Positions 1 through 13,000 of a DNA stretch of 64,000 bases are shown here, piece by piece. This stretch comes from Rachycentron canadum (Eukaryota > Chordata > Actinopteri > Carangiformes > Rachycentridae). The notes under the pieces were generated by a model. The model saw only the letters and a list, made by a program, of their open reading frames with translations, made no database searches and was not told the DNA's origin. Every line of letters starts with the position of its first letter. Position 1 is the stretch's first letter. Made by a program: the position numbers and the translations under genes. The stretch is taken from the NCBI GenBank assembly GCA_038496675.1, contig CM076661.1:9901209-9965208 (forward strand), written 5' to 3'.

Positions 1-3000
1 GCTGTATTTATTACAGTGTGTACTAGTGTGTGTAATTGACTATGGAGATTTAAGCGTTTCTGAAGAGATATCTGACATTTATATTGTCATCATGGTTAAA
101 ACAAAAACACTTTTTGAAGGAGACAAGACACAGAATGTGGTCTCTTCAGATCCACATCTCACTATTTCACTATTATATATCACTATTTCCCACTATTGCT
201 GAACAATGGCATTGTTTGTCTGAATTGGTCAATCAAATAGTAAAATCCAGTTAAGATTCCAGGCACAAGATTTCTATTGATTTTCTGTACATAGACACCA
301 ATTGTTTGTGACAGTCAGTATGACTTTTAGTTTGTGAAATAGTAAATAAATTTAATCTTGTGATTCATATACAATTATAGGATTTTTCCATTGTTTAAGT
401 GACCTTTGAGATTAAACTTTTTAATGGTTATAGTTAGGCACTCACAGCCTTTTGTCAAGGTTTAGGAAAAATTGTGGTTTTGATTAAATGTTAATAGACA
501 CATTGTGTCTGTCACTGTGAACTTTCTCTATTTCAAAGCAGATCATTTTCCTTAACCTAAATTATTTTATCATTTAATTCCTAGCGTCAGACAAAATTCT
601 TGATGCAAACATGCAAGTTGTGAGCTTTCTCCACAGATGCATTGTTTTATTTCACTTTTTCATCAGAAAATATTAAAGGATTTAAGAAAAAAGTTTCTTA
701 ACAGACATTGTTCCCACAAGTCACAAACTGTAGAATTATAAAAAGTGTGTCTGTGAGTAAATATAGCCTGGAGAAAGTTGTGAGCTTTCTCCACCCACCA
801 TTTACTTGATGCATGTGTCACAAATAAACGTGGACAATTAATGTCCAGGTACATGAAATTGATAGAATTTCTGCATTGGACTGCAAGAGGCAACTTGCCA
901 AGGAAACAAAAACATGGGCCATTTAAAGCCATTTAAAGACACAGTCAATGTTCTCATGTTACTGGTAAGGATTTGTATCATCAATGAGGAATGACAATGA
1001 TAATTCTTCAATCCTTTCTATGAACCCACCACAGGACATCCAGGGACAAGACAAAAAAGAAATGCTATCACTTTTTCTCCTAAATAAAGAGGAAGAGGTT
1101 TTTTATAGAGCCACAACTGAGGAAGTCCAAATACAAACAAGGTACAAACAACATTTTGGACATCAACCCTTTCTTTAAAACAGAAAACAACCTCATACTC
1201 TTACAATTTGAAACAGACATGGTTAAAAACTGAGAATGAGAGATTGTTTCCAGTCCATTCCTCTCAAGAGTTTAATAATCTCTATTGAGCCAGTATGGAG
1301 GACATTCAGAGACAAGACAAAATGTTTGTACAATATGCTAAATAATGAGAGACATGTAATAACTGACATGCATTTCTGGTTTTGTGCAGGACCCATGGGG
1401 AGTATCAGCATGGCTGCACTGAGGCCAACAGTAGCAGGCTGTAGTTACAAACTGCTGTGGGCTTCTTTCTGTGCAAACTGGTAATGTTAGCTGTTCCAAC
1501 AGCTTCAGTCGTCATACTGAACATCAGATTAACTGTCCATTCCTTTTTCTGACACCTGGTATAGAAATGTCTGCACTCGCTACTGCAGCACCAGTGGGCA
1601 GGTTCTCTTGATGGAAGATTGAGATCTTAACCAGATATGCTGTTTGTGCCCTCACTGCCCTGGGCCCTCTTAGGGTCTTGGCCCCTGGGCAACTACCCAT
1701 ATGGTTTATCTAGCCTAGGGTGAATGGATGATGTAAGATGTGTTTCCCCACTCATAAAACATCCACAAACCCTCCCATATATATTTTGGTGACGAGGAAT
1801 GTCTTGACATCTTGAATCTGACAACCCAAAAGCAGGCCACAGCAAAACACCACTTTCACCCGAGCTCCCAACACAGCAGTCCATGCTAACAGAAACACAG
1901 ATGTAACAAGGTAGAATTCAAAAGCTCTTCTGAACCACAAAGGTGTAAAGTTGTTCAAGCTGGAGCATGTAGCTATGGGTTGTAGCACCTGGCTTGCTGA
2001 CCTGGAGGATATGGTGACTGCTAACCACTCGGGTCTGCTCTGGAGAAAAAGTGTGAAGACCATGCAAGCAGGAGCATAGGTACAACTTGTGATTGACCAG
2101 GGGTTTGTGTCGGCCCTTGTGAAAGTGCACTGCATGACAGGATCAAAAACACCAACTCTGAACACTTTCCCTTATATTGGTCAGCAGGGCAGAGCTGCCC
2201 TGTCAACCCTCCACTGCAATCGAACCATTAGCTTTTGCAGAGAATCTCTTCTGATTTATCACGATCTATCCTGGCTGCACTTTTGATCCTTGACTCTTTT
2301 GGCCAAATTTCAGGCTACAAAATCAAAAGTAAAAGTGAATGGTGGGGGTGTGGCCTCCAAAAAGATTAATTTGTCACTGTAACATATAGCCATATAACAT
2401 ATAGATGCCTGGCGAAGGATTCCTTCAAAGATTTTTGCACATGAGTTAAAATGAATGACCCCCAAACTGTTGGGTTCAGTCTGTAAGACAAAAGACATAT
2501 CTAAGATATCTGAGCAATACAAACAAATTCTTTATGGTCTTTCTTCAAAATTTCAGTATTAGGCAATTTATCTCAGAATTATACAAGTCTGTCTTCAACA
2601 TCACACAACTGACCATTTGCCTGCTTGACTAGATATGAAGATTGCTTCAACTGGGTTTGTATCTCATTTAGCTTATTCTCCTGTTAAATGTTCCTCTTCA
2701 CCTTATGTTACAAACACTGGCAAGAACCTCACACACCCTAGAGTATAAAACCAGTTCATCAGGCCTCATTTTGGACCATGGGCAAGCTCTGCATTGGTTC
2801 CCATGACCAATAATCCCATATTACCTCTTTTACTTACTAATCAATTAAAGGTTTCTTTTGGATTATAGTTTTCTCTTTTTTCTCTTTTAAGTAAATTCTC
2901 AATACACAGAAGCCACTTTTTAAAGATATCAAATTTGTTGGTATGTTAAAAACTAATTCTCTCACTTTCCTTTCTTACTCTTTCTCTCTGACTTGACCTG

Positions 3001-3219
3001 TGATATATTTCAGAGCCAACTACCATTAAGTGTGAGATATCTTCTATCTATAACCTTATTCATAAACTGTGCAACTGTCTTTTGATGTTATTAATGTCCT
3101 TTGAGAGTCAGAAAGGCTGAGGAAAGGCACCTCAATGCCTTTCAGTCAAGAGGCTCAGTCACCCTGCTGGTTCCAAATGAAATCGTAATCTGGTCATTTT
3201 ATATCCATGTTTTACTTAG
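1..3219. other. No gene seen
   Basis: AT-rich DNA with only short chance open frames apart from the repeat fragment near 1650. A 137-codon minus-strand frame at 2165-1752 was examined and not supported. Confidence 0.6.
1650..1718. repeat. Possible dispersed repeat fragment
   Basis: A GGGCCC/TTGGCCCCTGGG-rich stretch followed by CCCATATGGTTTATCTAGCC resembles a fish repeat family. It is short and diverged, so the call is weak. Confidence 0.25.
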
Positions 3220-3720
3220 CTGTATGAAGAATGACCATGCAAAACAAAAAAGTACTATGGTCAACTCATTTTTACCTTGTTTGAATGGATCGATGCTTGT
3301 AGAAAGCCAAACACTGAAGGATGCGATTCACAATGTCTTTTGCCATCTGCTAAACATGGAGGAGCTGAATGGGCACAGATTGCTGTGTTCTTGCAGCCAT
3401 TAGGTCCAGTGATTGCTCTACAGGGTCACATAACAGCAAAGCAGTGTGAGGCCATTTTATTGAACCAGATGCACCCTATGGTGCCAACAATATTCCTCCA
3501 TGATGTTCCATCCAATGTTCCAAGATAATAATGAACTCCATACAAGCCGCTCATCAACGGTGGTGTCATAAAAACACCAGGACGATGTCAAAAACCTCAC
3601 ATGGTCCTAAAATTATCACATCAGCTCATTAGTGAACATTTTATGTGAGATTTAGAAGCTGTAGATAGGGATCTGCTCAATCCCCCAAGACATAGTACTT
3701 TCCTACTTTTAAGAAATATC
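3220..3720 (+). pseudogene. Decayed Tc1/mariner-type transposase fragment
   Basis: Plus-strand translation across several frames follows the order of a Tc1/mariner transposase. It reads FTLFEWIDACRKPNTEG, CLLPSAKHGG, then LGPVIALQGHITAKQCEAIL and HPMVPTIF. After a frameshift come FQDNNELHT (the usual QDDNAPIHT) and HQDDVKNLTWS, and finally a DLEAV...NPP segment near the C terminus. Frameshifts and in-frame stops show it is inactive. The N-terminal half and terminal repeats were not found. Family identification is from remembered motifs. Confidence 0.65.
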
Positions 3721-4467
3721 ATCAAGGTGCTCTGAGGACACACAGTTTAGGTCAGGAAACATTAAGTGTGTTTTGATTTGAGTGGTGAGAGCCTCAGCTG
3801 ATAGTATCCTTTATATTCTTTAAATCTGTGACATTTAGAACTATTTGATAAGTCATAAAAACTGTGCCTTCTTGCAGCCCTTTTTTCTGTCTTCTCAGTT
3901 CAGGAGGCAAGATTGAAAATCCATGGAGGGATAAAACCAAGAATTCATCCTGGGTCCAACATGTTGTGTGGACATGGCATCTTGACCTCCCAAGAACAAA
4001 ACTGCTACCACAAGTCCTGAGATTAGTCATTTTCAGGGGGAAGGGGGGCAGTACATGTTTCAATCGATGAAAATATCATCAGGGACAAACCTATTTTCCT
4101 CAGTTCTGTTGTAGATAAATATTGTCCAATCCTGCGCTGTCAATCCCCCTCTGCTTTCAAATGGAGACCCCACCACCCCACCATTCCCCTCTGCTCCACA
4201 CATGGATACACACACGCACATAACACCATAGATTTCATCAGGAATGAAACACAAAAATCCAAGGAAGGTGTAGCTGCTGGTGGTGGCGGTTGTGTCAGAT
4301 ATGGATTTGTCAAGTGCTGATGAATTACATGTTTTGAAATGATAACCTCTATCAATCTTCTCAGCTCTGCTTTGGGCAAACACAACAGACCTGATGCATG
4401 CTGAAACACACAATCGATAACAAAAACCCCTGCACGCACACATCAGAAAGAGGGTGACAGAAACTAA

Positions 4468-4906
4468 TATATATATATATATATATATATANNNNNNNNN
4501 NNNNNNNNNNNNNNNNNNNNNNNNNNNNNNNNNNNNNNNNNNNNNNNNNNNNNNNNNNNNNNNNNNNNNNNNNNNNNNNNNNNNNNNNNNNNNNNNNNNN
4601 NNNNNNNNNNNNNNNNNNNNNNNNNNNNNNNNNNNNNNNNNNNNNNNNNNNNNNNNNNNNNNNNNNNNNNNNNNNNNNNNNNNNNNNNNNNNNNNNNNNN
4701 NNNNNNNNNNNNNNNNNNNNNNNNNNNNNNNNNNNNNNNNNNNNNNNNNNNNNNNNNNNNNNNNNNNNNNNNNNNNNNNNNNNNNNNNNNNNNNNNNNNN
4801 NNNNNNNNNNNNNNNNNNNNNNNNNNNNNNNNNNNNNNNNNNNNNNNNNNNNNNNNNNNNNNNNNNNNNNNNNNNNNNNNNATATATATATATATATATA
4901 TATATA
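4468..4906. repeat. AT microsatellite containing an assembly gap
   Basis: (AT)n tracts flank 390 undetermined bases (4492-4881). The real repeat length is unknown. No coding claim should be made across it. Confidence 0.97.
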
Positions 4907-7900
4907 AAGAGAGCGATAGAGAGAGAAAGAGTGAGTGAGATATGGTTTATAATTCCTACCTAGCATCATATAGCAACCTATCTTATAATGACTGTTATCA
5001 GCTATAGTGTTTTGCCATCCCTCCCATGCTGTAAAAGAGCAGCAGCATATTAGCAGATGATTTCAGGGCTCTGCAACATACAAACAACTTGACATTTTGC
5101 ACTGAATGAAAATTGAGACTCGGAACATAGCATTACAGCTACTCATTCAAGTAATGCATGATTAGTGTTCACTGGTAAACACAAAGAAAGTGCTGCAGGT
5201 AATGAGGGCTGTAAAAGGGAAGCACTTCTTCCACAATCATTTGGTCGACATTGGTGTCGGGTTTGGTGGCTTCTAAGCTGTGTGTGTGTTTATGAATATT
5301 TGGTCTTGCAGAGGCTGATTACAAGAATCTTCCCATCAAAGATGGCTGATTTTATTTTGCATCGGATTAAAGCGAAGAAGTTTTTCTGTCAAGCATTTCT
5401 GAGGAAACAAAAACATAGTTTTCAGTCAAATGAATTTCAATCAAGTCAGTTTCATTGGAGATGAAATAAGTCTGTATATGACACATATGCATGTGTGTTT
5501 GTGATTAGTATCTTGATTTAGACTGAGTAGAGTTTGTCACATTTGTCCTCCAGCACCACAGAGTGAGGTGCAGGGTCCCAGTGGTAGCAAGCCTCACAGT
5601 GGTCCCATCATGCTTTTAGTCACACTGGTGTTAAGGCTGGACCAGGACCCTTTTTTGTGTGCATGTATGTGTGTGTGAAGGCAAAAGAGGGATATCAGTT
5701 GAGTTCGACATGGATTTGTGTGTATAGAGCTTGCATGTGCATTCATGTTTTAATGTGTTTAAATCGGGCAGGTGGCCATCACTGGCAGAGTCTCTTTCCG
5801 AGGATGTGTCTGAACACAGAGGACCGTTGTTATTGGAGGGTCTGCCTCTCTGTTCTCCACATCTGAGGGTCCACACAGACCCTCACAGGCACCCGCTCCA
5901 CAGTGTTTGTTGGCAAGACATTCAGTCCCACCACGCTGGGACACTCTTCCTGTTGAACACCAGGGTGTCAGGGCTTTTCACACCACAGATCAGAGTCCAA
6001 GCCAATAGGAAGAATAGGAGGAGGTCAGAGGGATGTTCAGACAGAGGAAATGGTATCAGGATAATGGGTGCATGGCTGAACAAAACACGAGGCTTTTCAG
6101 ACAGGAATAAAATACCAGGGGAAGTAGTAAATTAGCCAAACACTGACTCCTCTTTTATTTTAACAATTACATTGTCACTATCGCGTGTGGCATATCACCA
6201 CATATAATTATTGATGCTTCAAAATACACTGAATAACAGTGTGGTCAAGGTGAGTATTTTGATGAACGACTCATGCATTAATAACTCAACGAAGAACGGT
6301 GCAGAGGACCTTTTAGTTTCATGTTACTATTATACAGTAAGGCTGATTTTGATGGTCTGTTTATCTCTCATTTTTACATGCCCACAACAAGTTAATTAGT
6401 AAACTTTTGTGTCAAATATGGTCATCTAACTCTAAAGGTGATGCTTTTATTCTGAAAGAATTAGACTGGAAGTCTTATTGTTGTTGCTGCTAGTGCCAGG
6501 TTAGCAAATATTTCTTAAGATTTTCTAAGGAAAAGACTTTTGTTAAAGGTTTTGTTAAATAATGCAAAGTAGGTCCGTTTTTTTTCCCCATTTCTTAAAA
6601 TATTTTCCTTCATTTCCCTTCCAGGCTTTTGTACCAGATGCTCGTAATAACCACCACATGTATTTTTTTTCTCAACTTAAAGTTCAATAAAAGTAATATC
6701 TTTCTCTTTGAGGCACAAAAATCACCAATTCCCCCACAAGCGCAGAAAAAGACATTTAAAAAGATGAAAAGAATAAAAAAAAATATGTGGAAATATTGTG
6801 CAAGTTGGGAGGTGAACTGTGGTGAATCAGCACTGATTATCCCTTAAAGCTTGTTACCCCCCACTGCTACAGTATGAGTCTCAGGCCGACTCAATTGTGG
6901 GAGCGGACCTCTCTGAATCACAAAGTTTTACTGGAAAGTAAACAGTAAGTCACAGCCCATAGTACAATAAAACCTCCAATACATGTTTTAATTTATTCCA
7001 TGACTCATTTTAAATAAGTAAAGGCTTTTGTGATGCCACAGAAATGTAGCAACTCTTAGTTGTCTCCTCATCTTTCTGTGCACTCATCTTTTCTACTTCA
7101 ATGACTTGATCAGATCAAGAGTGTTAATTTAAAGCCACTCTTCTCATCTTTAGATGCTAAAAGCCCGGTTCTAATATAAATTGACAAGATACCAGTTCTG
7201 AGTATTGCAGAATTTTTGATGTGATATTATTGAACTGACATCCTGAAACGAATCAGCTCTTGTAAGAGGTATTATTTTGATATTCAAAGCAACAGATAAC
7301 AGTGTATTGTGGGTAGTCTGGCCAGGGAGCATATACAGAAAAATATTTGAATATTAACAATAGCGGCCACATGGTACCTTAATTTGTAAGCAAGTTAGCT
7401 GCAGACCAAATTGAAAAATGCTCTCTCAGGCCAGGTTTTTAATTAGGAAGCTAGCCAGAGGGCTTATTGTTTTCACTGTGTGGCTGAAAATAAGCTGAAA
7501 CTTTTCCATGTTCCCTTCATTATAGCCAGCCTTCTGAACCTGTTTGTAAATTGCTTTGAAACACTTTTTTCCCCCAATTTTTGCTGTAATTTGGAGCATC
7601 AGACTGAATTAAACAACCTGCCCATAAGATTTGGTGCAGGGGGTTTGAGTTCCTCAGTGGGATGATGAAAGCACAGTATGATCCAGGAAGCTGACATGGG
7701 CTCTGAATATGGGTTATTATTAATGAAAATTAGCACTTCTCAAAGTAGTGTTGTGCACCAGGATTAAAAAACAAGGAAATTAATTATAAGCAGATACGGT
7801 TATGTTACAATCACATAGGCCTATACAGTAGAATTTATAATTCATGTTTGATTTTGAGAAGAAATTGTATACTGCAGATACAGTGCATTCTTAGTTTTTG

Positions 7901-9780
7901 TGTACTTATTTGGTCAAATTACCAAAAGAAAGACATTCAGGTCTCATGTATTATTCTACTTGGATAATGCCCTCCACATTAATACATTAATGTGAAGGGC
8001 ATTAATGTCTCAGAGGATGTGAGTTTTTGGTTTTGACTGGCATTGGTGTTGTTAACTTGACTAGTGTAATGTCTGTATGGTGTCGGCTGCAAAGACAGTT
8101 AACTAGGTTGTTAGCTGTTGCTTTGTCCCATCTGGGATTTAAACACTACCTATGTTATTCAGTGACTCCAAACCATAATTGAATCCTTTAAAGAGTGACA
8201 GTTAACACTGACTAGAGCCTCTCCTTTGGATGAACACAGTGCTGAGTGTGTAGGAGCTGCAAATGATTCACTGGGTGTTAATAAAGCATCAAAGAAAAGT
8301 AACATCTAATCTGAATCAATGAACACGATGGATCCTCCAAAAGGTTGAATGTTTAAAAGGGACAGACAAATTAAACTGTTGTACAGTACACAAAAATGCC
8401 ACATACAGAGAAATGTTAGAGGAGAGACCTTGTGTATCAATGGTTATGGGTCACAATACATTGTGATGTGCCCAGTGCACTGTATAATTTGACAATATAT
8501 CTTCAAACATCCTCTTTTGCTTTCAGATGTTTGAAGCTTAGATGCTGTTTTCATGAAAATTTTCTTTTTAATATGATCTTTTGAAAAATGAAAACATTTG
8601 CTCAGGATTATTTTGTAATTCATAGACAAAGATTATGACCTTGGTCTAACCTTACTACAATGTTTGTGCTTCATGATATCTGTGAAAGTAGATGAAATTT
8701 TTGTGCTGCAACACCACAAGTGTTTTCCTTTACGATAATTAAATTTTCATGTGTAAAGAAACCTTGAAATGTTCTTTTTTAATTCTCCAACTTCTCTCTG
8801 TTGATGTGTTTCTCACTTGGTCCGTGTAATTTCGTGCAGCCCCTACCTCTCACCTCACGTCTACCTTCCTCTGACCATTTCTCCTCATTAAATGTGCCTC
8901 CCATTTCACTGACAGTTTGTTATGCACTTGTCTGACTAATCAGTATCTCCTGCTGTTTGAGAGAGGTTTAACAGTGTTATGCAACATTGTTTCATAACAC
9001 TAATCATTAAGTTCAATTGATTGGCACATTAATCAGGAGTTAATTGAACAAGCACATGAATGCTAATAAGTGTCTGATTTGACAGAAGTAGAAATCTGTT
9101 ATTAGATCGTACATCATCATTACCCATAAACTACTGTACCCTCTGCAAAAGTGTGAATACGTTATGTCGTGTATTTCTCAGATAAATGAAGTTCCTTATA
9201 ATTAAGCTTTAATTGGATGTGTATCACTGAGAATTAGAGGTGGGAGTAAGTGGGGCAAAGTTAATCTGAGAGAATATAAAATTGGATTGAGTTGAAGGGT
9301 AGAAAAAGGTTCTGAGGTTTTGTTTTGTTTTTTCTTTCTCTTTTTTTTTTTCTTTTGGCCTACGTCAGCGTTTTCACCCACTGGCTTTATTTAGGAAGTT
9401 AGCGACATCATTAGTGAGAGTCTTGGACAGTGTCTGACCTTTTCACCTCTCAGCAATCACACCCTGCATCATTTCCTGCAGTCTACCAAGTTTGGTCAAG
9501 TCCCTGTGGTATTCTATAAGTTCATTAGTAAAGAGACGTGACAACACAGCAAATGGCTTTTTCCAAGACGCTTTGAAAAAGTGCTTAGGAAAAAAAGACA
9601 CTCTAACAAAATCCAATACAAAGTAGCTCTCTGTATTTGCTGATTACTTATTAGCGAATAAATTATCCAAAAACCAATGACTGTGATGAACTTTGCCTAA
9701 AGTGTAAGTGATTTTTTTCCTGAGTTCAAGGTTTTGTTAGTTATTCTCTTCATGCTAACAGCATCGCTCTTGGGATGGGC
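4907..9780. other. No gene seen
   Basis: AT-rich intergenic or intronic DNA. It contains the inverted repeat at 7965-8004 and an AT-rich block with paired palindromes near 8900-9120. Confidence 0.6.
7965..8004. repeat. Near-perfect inverted repeat (19-base arms)
   Basis: TAATGCCCTCCACATTAAT, two bases, then its reverse complement with one mismatch. See the findings. Confidence 0.9.
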
Positions 9781-10037
9781 CCTTGTATCTGGAGTTTGCA
9801 TGTTATCCTAGTTCCTGGCTTTCCTCTGGGTGCTCCGGCTTTCTACCACAGTCTAAAGACATGCACTTTAGGTTAATATTTGGTGATTCTCAAGTGGCCA
9901 TAGTTTGTCAGGTTCTTTGTCTCTATATGTCAGCCTTGTGATAGACTGATGACCTGTTTAGGTTGTCAATGTCAACTCGATATGGCCCCCGTGACTCTAT
10001 AAGGATAAGTGGTATGGATAATAGGTGGATGGAGGGA
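9781..10037. repeat. Dispersed teleost repeat, decayed copy
   Basis: The block runs from GGAGTTTGCATGTTATCC through CTCCGGCTTTCTACCACAGT, AAAGACATGCA and GTCAGCCTTGTGATAGACTG to GGATAAGTGGTATGGATAAT and GGTGGATGG. This order matches, from memory, a very common fish interspersed repeat ending in GGATGG copies. I do not assign a class. Confidence 0.7.
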
Positions 10038-13000
10038 TCATGGTAACCTGCTTAACATCAGCATGTTAGCGTCGTCATTGTGGGAATGTTAGCATGCTGG
10101 CGCAGAAGCATTTAGATTGAAACGTTGTGCCTAGTCCCTAGTTCTTCCTGCAGGCTCATAGCCTTATTACAGTTTAAATATGGTTTGGCCTTGTTTAATT
10201 GGTTTTCTTTAACATTCAGAATGCTCAATGCATATGTCACATTGCTGGCTCTCTTTATATCCCCTGGGTTGCCATATGAAGTGACAGCCTTGTGGTCGTT
10301 TGGTTGGACTGATCAGCCCTCCACTCCAAAGGGCTGGCGCTCTGCCCAGTGGTAAACTCCATGCCCTGCAGAAATAGCTGGATCAATTGATGGATTGTCA
10401 GCATATGCAGCTACAGCGATCTGAGCTCTGCAAAATCCAAACATGTGCCACCCTCTTGAATAAGTTTAACTGATCCATTGGTCTTTGGCTCTTTGTGCTA
10501 CTGTGCTGAAAGGCCATGTGTACAAACAATGTGGAACGAGGTCCCAGACAGCAGATACACAATTTAGGAGGTTAAATTAAAAAAGGGAAACAAAATATCA
10601 AAAGCCGTTAGTTAGTAATTTCGCAAAAAAAATAACACTATATAAAAGAAACATTTGAAAAAGAAAATATCAGCTTCACAGCCTAATGACAAGTATGCAG
10701 AGATGCCACCTACTCATCTGGCACTCACTTGTCTGCAGGTGCATATAAATACAGTCGCAGTGCAGGTATTTATAAAGAAAAGTCGAGTTGTCTGGTAACT
10801 ATACTTTGATGTACAGTACCTTATTAATTTTCCTAGGTTTCTGTAAAGTACCAGGACGAGTACACATTTCTATTATGAGTAACTCCACTGAGAATACAGC
10901 AGCTAAAACTTAAAATATCAATACAATCATTTACTTTACTTTATCTACTGAGCTACATGCAATTTCACATTATTTTACACATTATTCTGAACAATGTGTA
11001 AAAGTCAAGAAAAATACATAATGAGCAGAAATATCTCCGGCCGCACATGGACATGTTACAACAGCTTGTCACAGTCTGCAAAGAAAGATCTGCAGAATGC
11101 AGGTCTGTTTTTGTCTCATTTGGCTTTTCCATCGTCACGTTCCCTGGTGATGCATCCACTTCTGTGTGAGGGTATCTGTGTCAGCTGGTTGACTCTCATT
11201 GCTGTGTGGCCGATATGATTTGGTTTATTTTTGGCAACAAAACATTGCTCTCATGCCAATGAAAAAGGGCAGGCGCTTTGAAAGGTGTAGGAGCTGTATT
11301 CTGGGCATCACACCATCGCTTACCTGAGACTGTTATCAACGAGACCACACGTGGGAAGGAGAGAGACGTCCAGGCAGTCAGGTAGACAACATGCAAATTG
11401 TATTTAGGGTAAGGACAGACCCACTGTTAGCAGACTGGTTGCTTGATTCAGCTGTTGTCTGGAACCACACAGAGATATTAAGTACAGTATGTGCTGAAAT
11501 AGAGTGTGGGCATAACTGCAGGTGCTTTAATTAGAAACTAAATAATGAAACAGAATGGACGAGTGAGCCTAAAGCAAGAGAAAAGGACTGGTGGCCAGAC
11601 TGAGGGGGAAGAAATGTTTCTTAATCATAGTTTTGTGCCTTAGAGCATGGTAAGTTTTAATGAATGATTGAAAACCAATCATCAATGCCTTTTTGTGCCT
11701 GTACATTAATACTGCAGGATGCCAGATGACCTTTTCCTTTTGAACTGAGTGAAAAATGACATTCTAGTGAAAATTGTGCATGCTTTTTTTCTTGATACTT
11801 ACTATGTGTTTCCCCCCTGCTATACAACCACCCAATCCCTCAGGAGATTTCAATTAAATTGTCCTACTGAGTTCTTCACTTACTTTCCTTAATCTCTCTC
11901 TTGGCTTGTGGCAAAGTGTGATTTTGTTTTTTCCCCAATGCCATTTCCAATTTAATAGAAGTGCATTTATGTTCGCCTGTGTTATGAATTAAAATTGAGG
12001 TTTTTATGGGTATAGGTGCATGTGGCTATGGTTGAGCACCCCTTCATTCAAACTCCCTGTACCTTGAAGGTGAATAGTGCAGTGCCTATGTGAACTCCAT
12101 AAATTGAGTTGTAAGAGTTCTCCTTTTGGTGTTGTTGAAGGTAAGACTCCAGTCTTGCCCTTGAGAAGGTGCTGGCTCCTGCTGAATTATAGATGCAGTC
12201 AGTCAGGATAAGTCAGTTGACTCAGAGGGTTATATTTTCTCAGGAGACATTAGACTCTCTGTGATGAGTTTCCTCTCCATTAGGAGAGACAATGTCGTGC
12301 CCATTTTTATGATTCATCATACCAAAATCCAAATCCAAACTCCAACCATTTCGTGCAACTGCTTTGGTAATGTTATAAACAAAATAACTCAATCTTCCCT
12401 CATAAATGTAATGACTCAAGCATAACTCATGGCACCTGACAGATCAGAAATCTTTTTTTTTTGTTGTTGTGATTTTCCCAGCAAGACCTTGTGTTTGTGA
12501 GTTTCTGATTCAGAGACATTAGAGGCTCTAATGAGGACAGCCCAGAGACCTGTGGACTGTGCAGCCCATCCTCTTATTTCTCCACAACATGAAAAGACAA
12601 GCAGTGAACCGCCTACAACCCATCCCCGCATAAACGATGAAGGTTTTTGTGCCTGTAACACTTTTTTGGAACAACCCAACACTGGGAGACCAGGCAATCT
12701 TTCACATCAGACTAAAAGACATTTTGTTCATGCTGCCCCTAAAATTATTCCCAGCTGACACACAGCTTGTTAGCCTCCCTCCACCCAGAAGCCATTCCTG
12801 GGACATTTGGCATGAGGAGAGACACAGACAGTTACATAAAAGCTGATAAGTGCCTGGCATTGGACTGACAGAACCCATGGATGTTCTCGGCTGACTGTCT
12901 TTGCCTGTGTGGATGTGTAAATGCGCATGTGCATCATTATTGTCCTAAATTAGTTCATGCATCTGTCAGTCTTCAGGCCTGTGCTGATGGCTTGTCATTT

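Noticed and set aside
1752..2165. 137-codon open frame on the minus strand
   Set aside because: No recognisable domain, overlaps other equally long chance frames, and has no splice or promoter context.
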